From JAIBJN01 sp963775625 (GTDB taxonomy: Bacteria > Actinomycetota > Thermoleophilia > Gaiellales > Gaiellaceae): 64,000 nucleotides of DNA. Numbering within the stretch: position 1 is the first letter of the stretch; each line of letters opens with the position of its first letter. The stretch is taken from the NCBI GenBank assembly GCA_963775625.1, contig CAVZJM010000002.1, forward strand, positions 62,001-126,000, given 5' to 3'. Both the position numbers and the translations under genes were made by a program. The notes beneath the pieces were generated by a model that saw only the letters and a program-made list of their open reading frames with translations, did no database searches and was not told the DNA's origin. This document shows positions 25,722-33,264 of this stretch, piece after piece.

Positions 25722-25765
25722 GCCTTACACGCAGGAGGTCACAGGTTCGAGCCCTGTACCGCCCA
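25722..25765 (+). repeat. tRNA-Val(TAC) 3'-half remnant, copy 1
   Basis: Runs from the anticodon loop (CTTACAC) through GCAGGAGGTC, T-arm ACAGG-TTCGAGC-CCTGT to acceptor ACCGCCCA. The 5' half (GGGCGGT...) is absent. Followed by a terminator, as a tRNA gene would be. It adjoins the integrase fragment, so it is a likely att site. Confidence 0.75.
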
Positions 25766-25774
25766 CTGAGAAAC

Positions 25775-25800
25775 GCCCCGGAAACGGGGCCTTTCTCTCT
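25775..25800 (+). terminator. Terminator after tRNA-Val remnant
   Basis: Hairpin GCCCCG - gaaa - CGGGGC followed by CTTTCTCTCT. It was probably the terminator of the original tRNA-Val gene. Confidence 0.7.
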
Positions 25801-25859
25801 TGCTGGGTCGGAGTGGGATGTGCGGCGGGGAACACGTACGCCAACGAATCAAGACCCGC

Positions 25860-25930
25860 TCGCGCGCGCGAGCCCGCGCCGGTGGACGAGCTCAGCCAGG
25901 GAAGCTTCGGCCGCCGACTTGCCAGGCCGG
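25860..25930 (-). pseudogene. Third relic of the conserved element gene
   Basis: On the minus strand about 24 codons repeat the end of the gene at 5036 (AAEASLAELVHRRGLARAS). The rest is missing. It lies 95 bases from the tRNA-Val scar. Confidence 0.45.
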
Positions 25931-26143
25931 TCACACAGGCGTCACCGCCGGAATGGGACGCGCCCTCCGGCAACCCATGCCAGTCCGGACCGCTCGTGCG
26001 AATATCAGCGGGTGTCGTTTTTCTCGTGGTTCGGGAAGCCGGACCCAGGGGGCACGAGGGCCCCAAGGCCGCCCGGTCGCTAGAAGGGCAATCGATTGAC
26101 GAACCGACCGGCCGCCCGGATCGCGCTAGATTTGGTGGTTGCG

Positions 26144-26758
26144 ATGGCTGGGGAAGAGATTCGGCACCTGCGGGTTCTGATTGCGAACGAGAAACGGGAG
26201 CGGCTCGAGCTCCTTGCCCAAGTCGTGGCCGGACTCGGGCACGAGGTGATTGCACGCGAGATCGACGTCAAGGAGGTCGGCGCGGTGACCGCGAGAGAGC
26301 GGCCCGACGTCGCTCTGGTGGGGCTCGGCCTGCACTCCGAGCACGCGCTCGAGCTGATCTCGGAGATCGTCCACGAAGCTTCCTGCCCGGTGATCGCGCT
26401 ACTTTCGGCCAGAGACCCCGCCTACGTCCACGAGGCGGCCAAGCGCGGCGTCTTCGCCTATATCGTCGACAGCCGTCCCGATGAGCTTCAGAGCGCGATC
26501 GACATCACGCTGCAGCGCTTCGCCGAGTACCACACCCTGCAGGGCGCGTTCGGGCGCCGGGCCACCATCGAGCAGGCGAAAGGGATCCTGATGGCCCGGC
26601 ACGCAGTCGACGCCGACCGAGCGTTCGAAATGCTGCGCGACCATTCGCAGCACAACGGCCACAAACTGGTCGACGTCGCCCAAGCGATCGTCGACAGCCA
26701 TCTCCTGCTGGTGCCGACGCTCCCGCCACCGGCGACGCCTTCCGAGCAGCCGGCTTAG
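26144..26758 (+). CDS. ANTAR-domain response regulator, 204 aa
   Basis: A receiver-like domain (residues 10-125) with Asp in RPDVALVGLGLHSEH lacks a standard phospho-acceptor motif. The ANTAR RNA-binding domain (about 130-190) is clear: RRATIEQAKGILMARHAVDA, FEMLRDHSQHNGHKLVDVAQ. ANTAR proteins prevent transcription termination by binding paired hairpins in leader RNA. ATG 26144 is preferred, with TAGATT eleven bases upstream; an earlier TTG at 26096 is in frame. No kinase gene is adjacent. Confidence 0.88.
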   Translation: MAGEEIRHLRVLIANEKRERLELLAQVVAGLGHEVIAREIDVKEVGAVTARERPDVALVGLGLHSEHALELISEIVHEASCPVIALLSARDPAYVHEAAKRGVFAYIVDSRPDELQSAIDITLQRFAEYHTLQGAFGRRATIEQAKGILMARHAVDADRAFEMLRDHSQHNGHKLVDVAQAIVDSHLLLVPTLPPPATPSEQPA

Positions 26759-27024
26759 CGAGCCGGCTCGCCGGGCTCGCTCGTCCCCGTCGTCGACTGC
26801 TTCTGGTCGACCTTGGCGTGCTTCACGGCAACCACGCTACGCGGAAGCTCGAGGGCGGTACACTTATCTCGCGAGCGCCTCAGCAATCGGCGCAGCGAAC
26901 TATCCCGCGGGGCATAGCAATCGGCGCCGCGAAGAGTCCGCCCTCAGCAAAGCGGGTTGGAGCAGTATCTGGCCGACCTCAACGTCTCGGTCGGCGACGA
27001 AGCTCGAGCCGCGAGGACCTGACG

Positions 27025-28278
27025 GTGGAGATTCGCGTTGCAGTTGCAGATGCCACGGGGGCGAATGAGCTGCTGCGGCGCCTCTCAGGACCGCTCGACC
27101 GGTCGTCCGTCTCATTCGACGGGACCGTTCCGATCGCGAGTTCCGTGATCGAAACGGTCACAGTTCGTCCCCCGGTCGGCATGCGTCGGCCCGCGGTTCG
27201 CTGGCGCGGGGTCCACCACAGTGCGGATCGCTGGAAGCTCCTCGGTGGACTCGCCTTCTCTCTTCTCTCGCTGGCCGCGTGTGTCCTCGTCGCTCGATAC
27301 CTGAGCGACACGAGCTGGCCCCTGGAAGGCGCACACGTCCCGCTGGTCTTCCTTGCCGGAAGCGCCTATCTCGCCAGCTTCGCCTTCCGCGCATTTGGAT
27401 GGCATCAGCTGTTCCCCAGTCGCGAGCGCCCCGACGGCGCACGGTGTCTCGCCGCCTGCGGCGCGTCCGCGGCGAGCGGAGTCGTCCTGCCCTTCCGGCT
27501 CGACTACGTCGTGAAGATCTTCACTCTGCGCCGGCTGGGCGGGGTCAGGCTCGGGCTCGGGACGATTGCCGTCTCGATCGTTGCCCTCGGCATGGTCGAC
27601 GCAGTGGCGATGCTTCCGTTGGCCCTCGCCGCCCTCGCAACGTCGGGGCCGATCCTCCGCGCGCCGTTGATCGTTGTCGTCCTGTTTTGCATCGGCTGCC
27701 TCGGGGTCATCACGCTGGGACAGCGAGTGGCACGGCTCCCGCTCGTCGGACGCTCAGAACGCCTCCACACCGGCTACCGGCGCGTCGCGGATAGCACACG
27801 GTTCTCGCGGCCGACACTCGTGGCGGGTCTGCTGCTGCTGGGCTGCTGGACGTCGCGCGCCCTCGGCAGCACCCTGCTGCTGAGCGCCCTCGCCGTCCAG
27901 TTCTCGCCCACGCTCGCGGTGGTCGTCCTCTGCATGAGCGCCGCTACGGCGATCCTTCCGATCACGGCCGGTGGAGCCGTCGCGGGCATGGGGACCACGG
28001 CCGGAGTGCTCTTCGCACTCGGCGTCTCCAAGGGCGCAGCGGTCAACTTCGCGTTGGCCTCCGGGCTCCTGCTGACCGGTGCGGCGCTCGTCGCGGCCGC
28101 ACTCGGACTGGGCGGATCGCTTCTTCTCACGTTCCGCGCGCGCCGCGCGCTCAACACCGAAGGCGCTCACGGCCTACATCGGCCACGCCTCCGTCCACAT
28201 CATGCTCGACCGTACGGGCGCGCAAAGTGGCGCGCACGGCCGCTATCCCGCACGGCTGAGCGGAATCCATACGGCTAA
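27025..28278 (+). CDS. Lysylphosphatidylglycerol synthase-like (UPF0104) membrane protein, 417 aa
   Basis: About eight to nine membrane helices (for example LLGGLAFSLLSLAACVLVA, LGTIAVSIVALGMVDAVAML, FALGVSKGAAVNFALASGLL) in the flippase-like fold of the LPG synthase membrane family. The first 60 residues are cytoplasmic and polar (EIRVAVADATGANELLRRLS). GTG 27025 is my choice; the frame stays open to 26818 through low-quality sequence. The last 30 residues are Arg/His-rich and may be an artefact of a lost stop. It probably moves lipid-linked substrates; no catalytic synthase domain is present. Confidence 0.75.
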   Translation: MEIRVAVADATGANELLRRLSGPLDRSSVSFDGTVPIASSVIETVTVRPPVGMRRPAVRWRGVHHSADRWKLLGGLAFSLLSLAACVLVARYLSDTSWPLEGAHVPLVFLAGSAYLASFAFRAFGWHQLFPSRERPDGARCLAACGASAASGVVLPFRLDYVVKIFTLRRLGGVRLGLGTIAVSIVALGMVDAVAMLPLALAALATSGPILRAPLIVVVLFCIGCLGVITLGQRVARLPLVGRSERLHTGYRRVADSTRFSRPTLVAGLLLLGCWTSRALGSTLLLSALAVQFSPTLAVVVLCMSAATAILPITAGGAVAGMGTTAGVLFALGVSKGAAVNFALASGLLLTGAALVAAALGLGGSLLLTFRARRALNTEGAHGLHRPRLRPHHARPYGRAKWRARPLSRTAERNPYG

Positions 28279-28308
28279 CCAACACCATGAAGAGGCAGCC
28301 GGCACGCA

Positions 28309-28330
28309 AGGCCGGCCTGCTGGCCGGCCT
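28309..28330. terminator. Strong GC hairpin, possible terminator
   Basis: AGGCCGGCC - tgct - GGCCGGCCT: nine perfect pairs, 30 bases past the membrane-protein stop. There is no T-run, so rho-independent action is uncertain. Confidence 0.5.
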
Positions 28331-28421
28331 CTGGCTGAACTGACCGCTCAGCGTTCCATGGGGCTTGCCATACATCATTCCCGCCCATGCCGCCCGCTCG
28401 GTTCTTCTCGGAAGCCCCCGC

Positions 28422-28838
28422 CTACTCCTTCTTGTCCTCGTCCTCGTCCTCGTACTCCGGGTATTCGCGGACAACCGAGCGGACGACGTCGCGGAGGCTG
28501 ATGATCCCGACGGTCCGTTGACCGTCGACGATCGGCAGGTGGCGAAAGTTGTGTGTCACCATGATGCTCGCGGCCCTTCCGATCGGCGTTGCCTCGGGAA
28601 CTGTGACGGGGTTTTCCGTCATCCACTCCCTGACTCGCGCCTCGCTCGCCTGGACCCTGCCTGCGACCGCCGCCAGGAGATCGCGCTCGGTCAGGATCCC
28701 GACGAGTCGGCCGAAGTCCATGACAAGAGCGGCGCCCACGCCTCTGCCGGCCATCCTCTCTGCCGCTTCGCCGAGCGTGTCCTCGGGAGCGACCGTTAGC
28801 AGATCGCGCGACATTACATCGCCAAGCAAGCCTCGCAT
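28422..28838 (-). CDS. CBS-domain pair protein, 138 aa
   Basis: Two CBS motifs fill the protein: MSRDLLTVAPEDTLGEAAER ... VGILTERDLLAAV and WMTENPVTVPEATPIGRAAS ... VGIISLRDVVRSV. Such stand-alone Bateman modules bind adenine nucleotides. An acidic tail (YPEYEDEDEDKKE) ends the chain. TATGCT lies eight bases before ATG 28838, so transcription is probably leaderless. Confidence 0.88.
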   Translation of the reverse strand: MRGLLGDVMSRDLLTVAPEDTLGEAAERMAGRGVGAALVMDFGRLVGILTERDLLAAVAGRVQASEARVREWMTENPVTVPEATPIGRAASIMVTHNFRHLPIVDGQRTVGIISLRDVVRSVVREYPEYEDEDEDKKE

Positions 28839-29134
28839 CCGAAGCGAGCATAGCTCTGGCAATCCGCGTTTTCGATGGCGCCTCCCGCAACGAGCAAGCT
28901 GGTAGCGCAGCTTCGTGGCCGGGGGGTTCCCGAGCGCCCGCAAGCCGGCGTTCCCGGATCCGGCAGCCCAAGAACATCTAGTGCTCCTGGATTCCGCGAG
29001 CTACACTCTGAGAAGCCCGCCGGCCAAGATCCCGCCGGCGCGTACGTTCGGCCATAGCCCCTGGCGGACAGCTTAAGTCCGACCCCACGAATTCGGTCGG
29101 AAACAGTGTTGTTCGCATCAAGCAGGGAGGAGTA

Positions 29135-29518
29135 ATGGCCGAACACACATTGATGCTCGAGGAGACGGGAGCTATGTCCGAATCCGGCGCACGTGCCGCG
29201 AGGGCCGACCCTGCGGCGTCGGCAAACTCCCGGCGCGCCCGCATCGTCGAGCGCAGTCCCGCGCTCCTGCGTCAAGTCAACGAGTTGATGCGGGAAGGGC
29301 GCCAGGGCCAAGCCGAGGAGGAGCGGATCCCGTTCTTTTGCGAATGCGAACGCGCCGACTGCTACGAGCCGGTCTGGCTGACGAGCGACATGTACGACGG
29401 ACGCCGTTCCGAACTGCAGCAGCCGCTCATTCTGCCGGGTCACGAACCCGCGACCGGCGAAGCGCGATGGCGCCCAGGGAGCTTGGCTGAGCCTGCGGTG
29501 TCCTCTATGGGGTCGTGA
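29135..29518 (+). CDS. Small Cys-containing hypothetical protein, 127 aa
   Basis: GGGAGGAGTA precedes ATG 29135. The N-terminal half is helical and Arg-rich; the C-terminal half contains FFCECERADCYEPVWLTSD, a CxCxxxxC motif that could bind a metal. I have seen the EC-x-CYEPVWLT pattern in small actinobacterial proteins of unknown function. A terminator follows at 29532. Confidence 0.65.
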   Translation: MAEHTLMLEETGAMSESGARAARADPAASANSRRARIVERSPALLRQVNELMREGRQGQAEEERIPFFCECERADCYEPVWLTSDMYDGRRSELQQPLILPGHEPATGEARWRPGSLAEPAVSSMGS

Positions 29519-29531
29519 CTCCCTTGAACCA

Positions 29532-29562
29532 AGAAGGCCCGCGTTTTCGCGGGCCTTCTCTC
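29532..29562 (+). terminator. Rho-independent terminator
   Basis: AGAAGGCCCGCG - tttt - CGCGGGCCTTCT followed by CTCT. Between convergent genes, so it may serve both. Confidence 0.85.
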
Positions 29563-29582
29563 TATCGAACTGCCGTGAGCGG

Positions 29583-29897
29583 TTACGCGCGGACGAATCC
29601 GTTCGCCTTGTGCACGATCACCTCTCCGCCCGAGATCTTGGGCGGATTCGGAAATGCCGTCTCCAGCTTCTCATCGCGCACCCATTCGGCTGCGACGCGT
29701 GTCGATTCATCGGCCTGCGCCGAAGTGTCGGAGAAGCTGATCGACCGCATGACGCCCTCGCCGGCCTCGATGAGGTAATAGCCGCCGAAGCCCGGCAACT
29801 TGCTCAGGCGGGGCAGCAGGCTCTCGTCGACCTTCTTGGTCAACTCGTCGGTGCGACTCTTGTCGACACCCTCGTAGCGTCTCACTGTGGCATGCAT
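29583..29897 (-). CDS. ABM-like small protein, 104 aa
   Basis: Ferredoxin-like strands and helices: HATVRRYEGVDKSRTDELTK, FGGYYLIEAGEGVMRSISF, STRVAAEWVRDEKL. It resembles uncharacterised stress-responsive dimeric proteins. TAGGAG lies six bases before ATG 29897. Confidence 0.65.
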   Translation of the reverse strand: MHATVRRYEGVDKSRTDELTKKVDESLLPRLSKLPGFGGYYLIEAGEGVMRSISFSDTSAQADESTRVAAEWVRDEKLETAFPNPPKISGGEVIVHKANGFVRA

Positions 29898-30054
29898 GTG
29901 ATGCTCCTAACTCTCTCTTCGTTCAAAGGTGGAGAACCCAAGTGAGCTCTCCTTGGCTGCACGCAGGCCCGGATGTGACAGTCGAAGAGGAAAAGAGTCG
30001 GAGCCTCGACGGCTTCCGTGGTTGTCCTCGCGCAACTGAAGTGTAGCATACTTC

Positions 30055-30084
30055 TTGACAACGTGAGTTTTACGGTGCTACGTT
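30055..30084 (+). promoter_or_regulatory. Strong promoter of the 215-aa gene
   Basis: -35 TTGACA (30055-30060), 18-base spacer, -10 TACGTT (30079-30084). The spacer and downstream region are AT-rich for this genome. A second TACGTT follows eleven bases later. AGGAGG stands five bases before the GTG start. Confidence 0.75.
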
Positions 30085-30113
30085 TTCCTACGTTATCACT
30101 CTAGGAGGCGGCG

Positions 30114-30761
30114 GTGTGCCCATTCTCGGTGACTCTGCAGCACGTTCCGGATCGGGAACTCGGCCCACTTCTGACCCAGCTCGCGCGGGCAGGCTTCCAC
30201 GATCCGATCATCAAGCCTGCTGCTGCCGATCGTGGATTTAGCCGAGCGGCTGGTCGCACTCGCGGGCGGAGGGCGGATCTCCCGGAGGATTGGCGGCCCG
30301 TGCGGGAACGGAAGGGCGAGTCGTATCAATGGCCGGAAGAGCGCGATCAGTACTCGCGCTACCGCGTGTTCCTTGGCACGACGCGCGCCGAGGGCGCCGT
30401 TCACATCGGACTCGGCGAGACGATTCGCAGCAACAGGTGGGGGCGCGACCGAAAGTACATCGTCGCCTTCCTGAGCAGTGGATCCCCGCAGCAACCGCTG
30501 GCCGAGTTCGTCGCCGCAGACGACTACGAGGAGACCCGCGAGCTCGTCGCAGTCATCCGCGGAAGCGACGGAGGGCGTCGCATGTACGGCGCCGGCGACA
30601 CGCTTCCGGTGCTGTACTCGGAAAGATTCCGAACTCAGCTGTACAGCGAGCGGGTCGTCTATCGGGGCGTCTGGAACAAGGTCGTCGTGGTCGCACGCGA
30701 GGACGACGACACAACGATGCTCAACCACGCCCTGCTCCAGAGCCGGCGGCGCCACTCCTAG
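30114..30761 (+). CDS. Hypothetical protein, 215 aa
   Basis: No recognised family. The N-terminal 70 residues are basic (AAGRTRGRRADLPEDWR); the rest looks like a beta-rich domain (YSRYRVFLGTTRAEGAVHIG, KYIVAFLSSGSPQQPLAEFV, YSERVVYRGVWNKVVVVARE). It has the best promoter and ribosome site in the region, so it is probably well expressed or induced. Confidence 0.55.
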   Translation: MCPFSVTLQHVPDRELGPLLTQLARAGFHDPIIKPAAADRGFSRAAGRTRGRRADLPEDWRPVRERKGESYQWPEERDQYSRYRVFLGTTRAEGAVHIGLGETIRSNRWGRDRKYIVAFLSSGSPQQPLAEFVAADDYEETRELVAVIRGSDGGRRMYGAGDTLPVLYSERFRTQLYSERVVYRGVWNKVVVVAREDDDTTMLNHALLQSRRRHS

Positions 30762-30947
30762 ACTAGGATCGGCGAACGTCGCTCTCGATGTTCCGCCGAG
30801 GCCAGCGTGACCGCTCGCCCAAGCCCAGCTGCTGCTAGGCCGCGAGCGAAACTGCTCGGGCTCGGGCAAGCGCGACACTGGAATGGCGAGGATGCAGACG
30901 TGACGAACGAGCATCTTCGCCACAGAAGGCCCGTCCCCGCAGGGCTT

Positions 30948-31220
30948 CTACTTCCTTTCCGGCTCGCTGACCTTCTTGAGGTTCCCGAGCTTCGGGACAG
31001 GGATCTCGTCGCCCTGCTCAGTGGTCTTCCTCGGCTCCCGGTCGAGCGCGCCACCCTCGTTTTCCCAGTCGTCCTGCTGCTCATCGGCCTGGTGAGCGCC
31101 TTTTGACAGCCGTTCCTCTTCCTCTTCCTCGTCCTCAACGCCGGCCTCGGCCACCTGCCAGTGAGCCTCCTCTGACCGCTCATGATCTCGGTCGGCGCGC
31201 TCTTGCTTCTCGTCAGTCAT
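30948..31220 (-). CDS. Acidic hydrophilic protein, 90 aa
   Basis: Almost wholly charged (EERADRDHERSEEAHW-like composition, VEDEEEEEERLSKG, DEQQDDWENEGGALD), so probably disordered, like small stress or hydrophilin-type proteins. TAACGT stands six bases before ATG 31220, so transcription is leaderless. Confidence 0.5.
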   Translation of the reverse strand: MTDEKQERADRDHERSEEAHWQVAEAGVEDEEEEEERLSKGAHQADEQQDDWENEGGALDREPRKTTEQGDEIPVPKLGNLKKVSEPERK

Positions 31221-31317
31221 GTTAGGACGTTAGCGCGTCGGGCCGCGCTGCCCCCTGGTCGGCTCCTTCGCTAAAGAAGGTCGCGCACGCCCGCCTCGAA
31301 GAGCGTCAGGGGCGCTT

Positions 31318-31401
31318 CTACCTAGACAGGCGTCCCCGACCAAAGTAGCCAACGACGATCAACACAAAAATGACGATGATGATGATCCAAAGCCAGGTCA
31401 C
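31318..31401 (-). CDS. 27-aa single-span membrane peptide
   Basis: GTG 31401 follows AAAGGA. The product MTWLWIIIIVIFVLIVVGYF plus GRGRLSR is one hydrophobic helix with a basic cytoplasmic end. It is similar in design to the 21-aa protein at 44690. Too short for most gene finders. Confidence 0.55.
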   Translation of the reverse strand: MTWLWIIIIVIFVLIVVGYFGRGRLSR

Positions 31402-31564
31402 GTGATCCTTTCGTAGGAGCGCCCCGACTCTACGGCGAGTCGACCCGTACTTGCAACGTGCCGCCGCCTACGCCGCGAGCCGCACGCCCACGAGCCCGCT
31501 CAGGTCGACGTCTACCGCGCGTTCGTCCGGCACCTTTCCGCCTCATCGGGGGTACGTTGGACCC

Positions 31565-31807
31565 GTGCTAGTCGGCGGAGTGCTCCTCATCGCCTGTGGC
31601 TTCGCTTTGGTGTGGCCGACACTTCGTGTCATTCGGGCACCAAGGGAACGGTGGATTCAAGGCCGCTCCCGGTGGCTCCTCTTCATTTGGGCTCGCCGTG
31701 GCGAAGCGCCGCCGAGCGCTTCAGAGCTTCGTCTTTGGGCTTCGATCTGGCTCGGTGTCGCCACGATCCTTCTCGGACTGGGCATTGCGCTCATCGCCTC
31801 GGCTTAG
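31565..31807 (+). CDS. Small two-span membrane protein, 80 aa
   Basis: Two hydrophobic segments (LVGGVLLIACGFALVW and LWASIWLGVATILLGLGIAL) flank a basic loop (RVIRAPRERWIQGRSRW). TACGTT lies six bases before GTG 31565, which sets the start; the longer frame from 31451 lacks support. Confidence 0.55.
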   Translation: MLVGGVLLIACGFALVWPTLRVIRAPRERWIQGRSRWLLFIWARRGEAPPSASELRLWASIWLGVATILLGLGIALIASA

Positions 31808-32127
31808 CCCGCTAAACCCATCGCACTCAAGCATGGGCTTCGGTGGGCCGCTCCTCTCACGAGCGCGCAGGCAAAGCCCTACCCGGTTGCGCCGGCTAGG
31901 CCGCTCGCTTGTCGACTACCTCGTAGCGCCCATTTCGGGGACAGGATCTCCTCAAAGGCGGCGTTCGGTGTCGGCGTCGTTAGCGTTGACCGGGGCGTGG
32001 GACCGAAGAACCCGGGCTCTGACCCGCGCCGCCGGCGTGGTTCACGCTACGGCGGCGACGGGCGCGTGCTGGATGGCCGTTCGGGTCGCCTGTTCTAGAG
32101 TTGCCGCAAATCGAACAGGAGACGGCA

Positions 32128-32331
32128 ATGGCGCTAGGGGATGAAATCGACAAAGTCTTTCGACGCGAGGTGAAGTCTCTGCCGGCCTACGAGAAGGCGC
32201 AGGCTGCGAGTGGTTCTGGAATCGCACCGCCGGTGGACGAGATGAATCAGCTGCTCATGGGCCTGGCCGTCGCGACGCAGCGTTCGTTTCACCTGCTCGC
32301 CGCCCGCATCGAGGACAAGGAGAACGCGTAA
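32128..32331 (+). CDS. Small helical protein, 67 aa
   Basis: AGGAGA lies five bases before ATG 32128. The product is helical (DEIDKVFRREVKSLPAYEKA, DEMNQLLMGLAVATQRSFHL). No family recognised. It precedes the coiled-coil gene at 32479 in the same direction. Confidence 0.5.
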   Translation: MALGDEIDKVFRREVKSLPAYEKAQAASGSGIAPPVDEMNQLLMGLAVATQRSFHLLAARIEDKENA

Positions 32332-32478
32332 CCCGATGCCTCTCCCAGTCGATGGATGCCTTCCACCCTGTATTAGGAGTTAGTGGGGGTTAGGACGGTT
32401 GGGAGCGGACTCGTCTCAGTCGGAAGCGGGGTCTTCGCTCGACTCGGGCGACGAGCCTCGGGGCATAGAATCCGGCAC

Positions 32479-32703
32479 GTGACCGCCCGAGAGGACATAG
32501 CGGTCGTCGCTGGCCAGCTGGCCACCCTCACTCAGAGCGTCGAGGAGATGGCTAGCCAGCTCAAAGAGCTTCGCGAGCGCTCTGAGGGCGAGCGAGAGCG
32601 CATGGACATCCAGCAAGAGCGCATTGACCTCGCGGCGCGCGAACTAACCGATGTCAGTGAGCGTCTGCAAGCAGCGGCGAACGCGCTCCGAGAGTCAATC
32701 TGA
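32479..32703 (+). CDS. Small coiled-coil protein, 74 aa
   Basis: A continuous coiled coil (LATLTQSVEEMASQLKELRE, ERMDIQQERIDLAARELTDV). TAGAAT (32466-32471) is seven bases before the GTG start, so leaderless. Like the protein at 20400 in kind. Confidence 0.55.
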   Translation: MTAREDIAVVAGQLATLTQSVEEMASQLKELRERSEGERERMDIQQERIDLAARELTDVSERLQAAANALRESI

Positions 32704-32797
32704 TCGCGCGGTCGGGAAGGGCGCCGACGGAGCGAACAGCATCGTTTCGCCAGCCCCTAGGGCTGTTGCGGTGTAGTCCCGGTGTGGTCTCGGGAAG

Positions 32798-32853
32798 GAG
32801 CCGGGACGCGAGCGCAAGGTCTCCTTAGGACTACCCTGCCCACGCCCCGGCGA
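32798..32853 (+). repeat. Dispersed repeat, copy 4 (56 bp)
   Basis: Ungapped match to 24908-24963 with about seven differences; the core reads GGTCTCCTTAGGACTACCC. It follows the coiled-coil gene by 95 bases in the same orientation. Confidence 0.7.
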
Positions 32854-33015
32854 AGAGGTCCGCATCAAGCCAATGGGAACTAGAACGCGCTTAGTGCCCA
32901 AACCCCGCCGAAAAGCCCCGAATCCAGCCGACGTGACCGCAGTCGGCGACGTGGGTCGGGTGCTCGCAAAGACCCATGGTTACTGGAAAAGCGAAGGCGG
33001 GGCGCTTGCGAAACG

Positions 33016-33062
33016 CCTGCCTTACACGCAGGAGGTCACAGGTTCGAGCCCTGTACCGCCCA
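33016..33062 (+). repeat. tRNA-Val(TAC) 3'-half remnant, copy 2
   Basis: Complete anticodon arm CCTGC-CTTACAC-GCAGG, then GAGGTC, the T-arm and the acceptor strand ACCGCCCA, identical to copy 1 from the anticodon loop onward. No 5' acceptor or D-arm. A hairpin AAGGCC...GGCCTT with T-run follows. Just upstream is CCCCGAATCCAGCCGA, shared with the region before copy 3. Confidence 0.75.
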
Positions 33063-33264
33063 CCTTGGAAGGCCCTGGAAACGAGGCCTTTCCTCTGGAG
33101 GACAGCGCCAGTGAAGGTGGCGCGGGGGCGACGGGGAACACGGTTGCGCTGAAAGGGCAGGATCTCGTCGGCAGCGGCGGCGCGGCGCTGAAGCCCGCAG
33201 GTCGAGCGCGTCTCACCCATCCGGGCGATGTGCCGCGTGCGAGCGTCGCCGACGCTTCGAAGGG

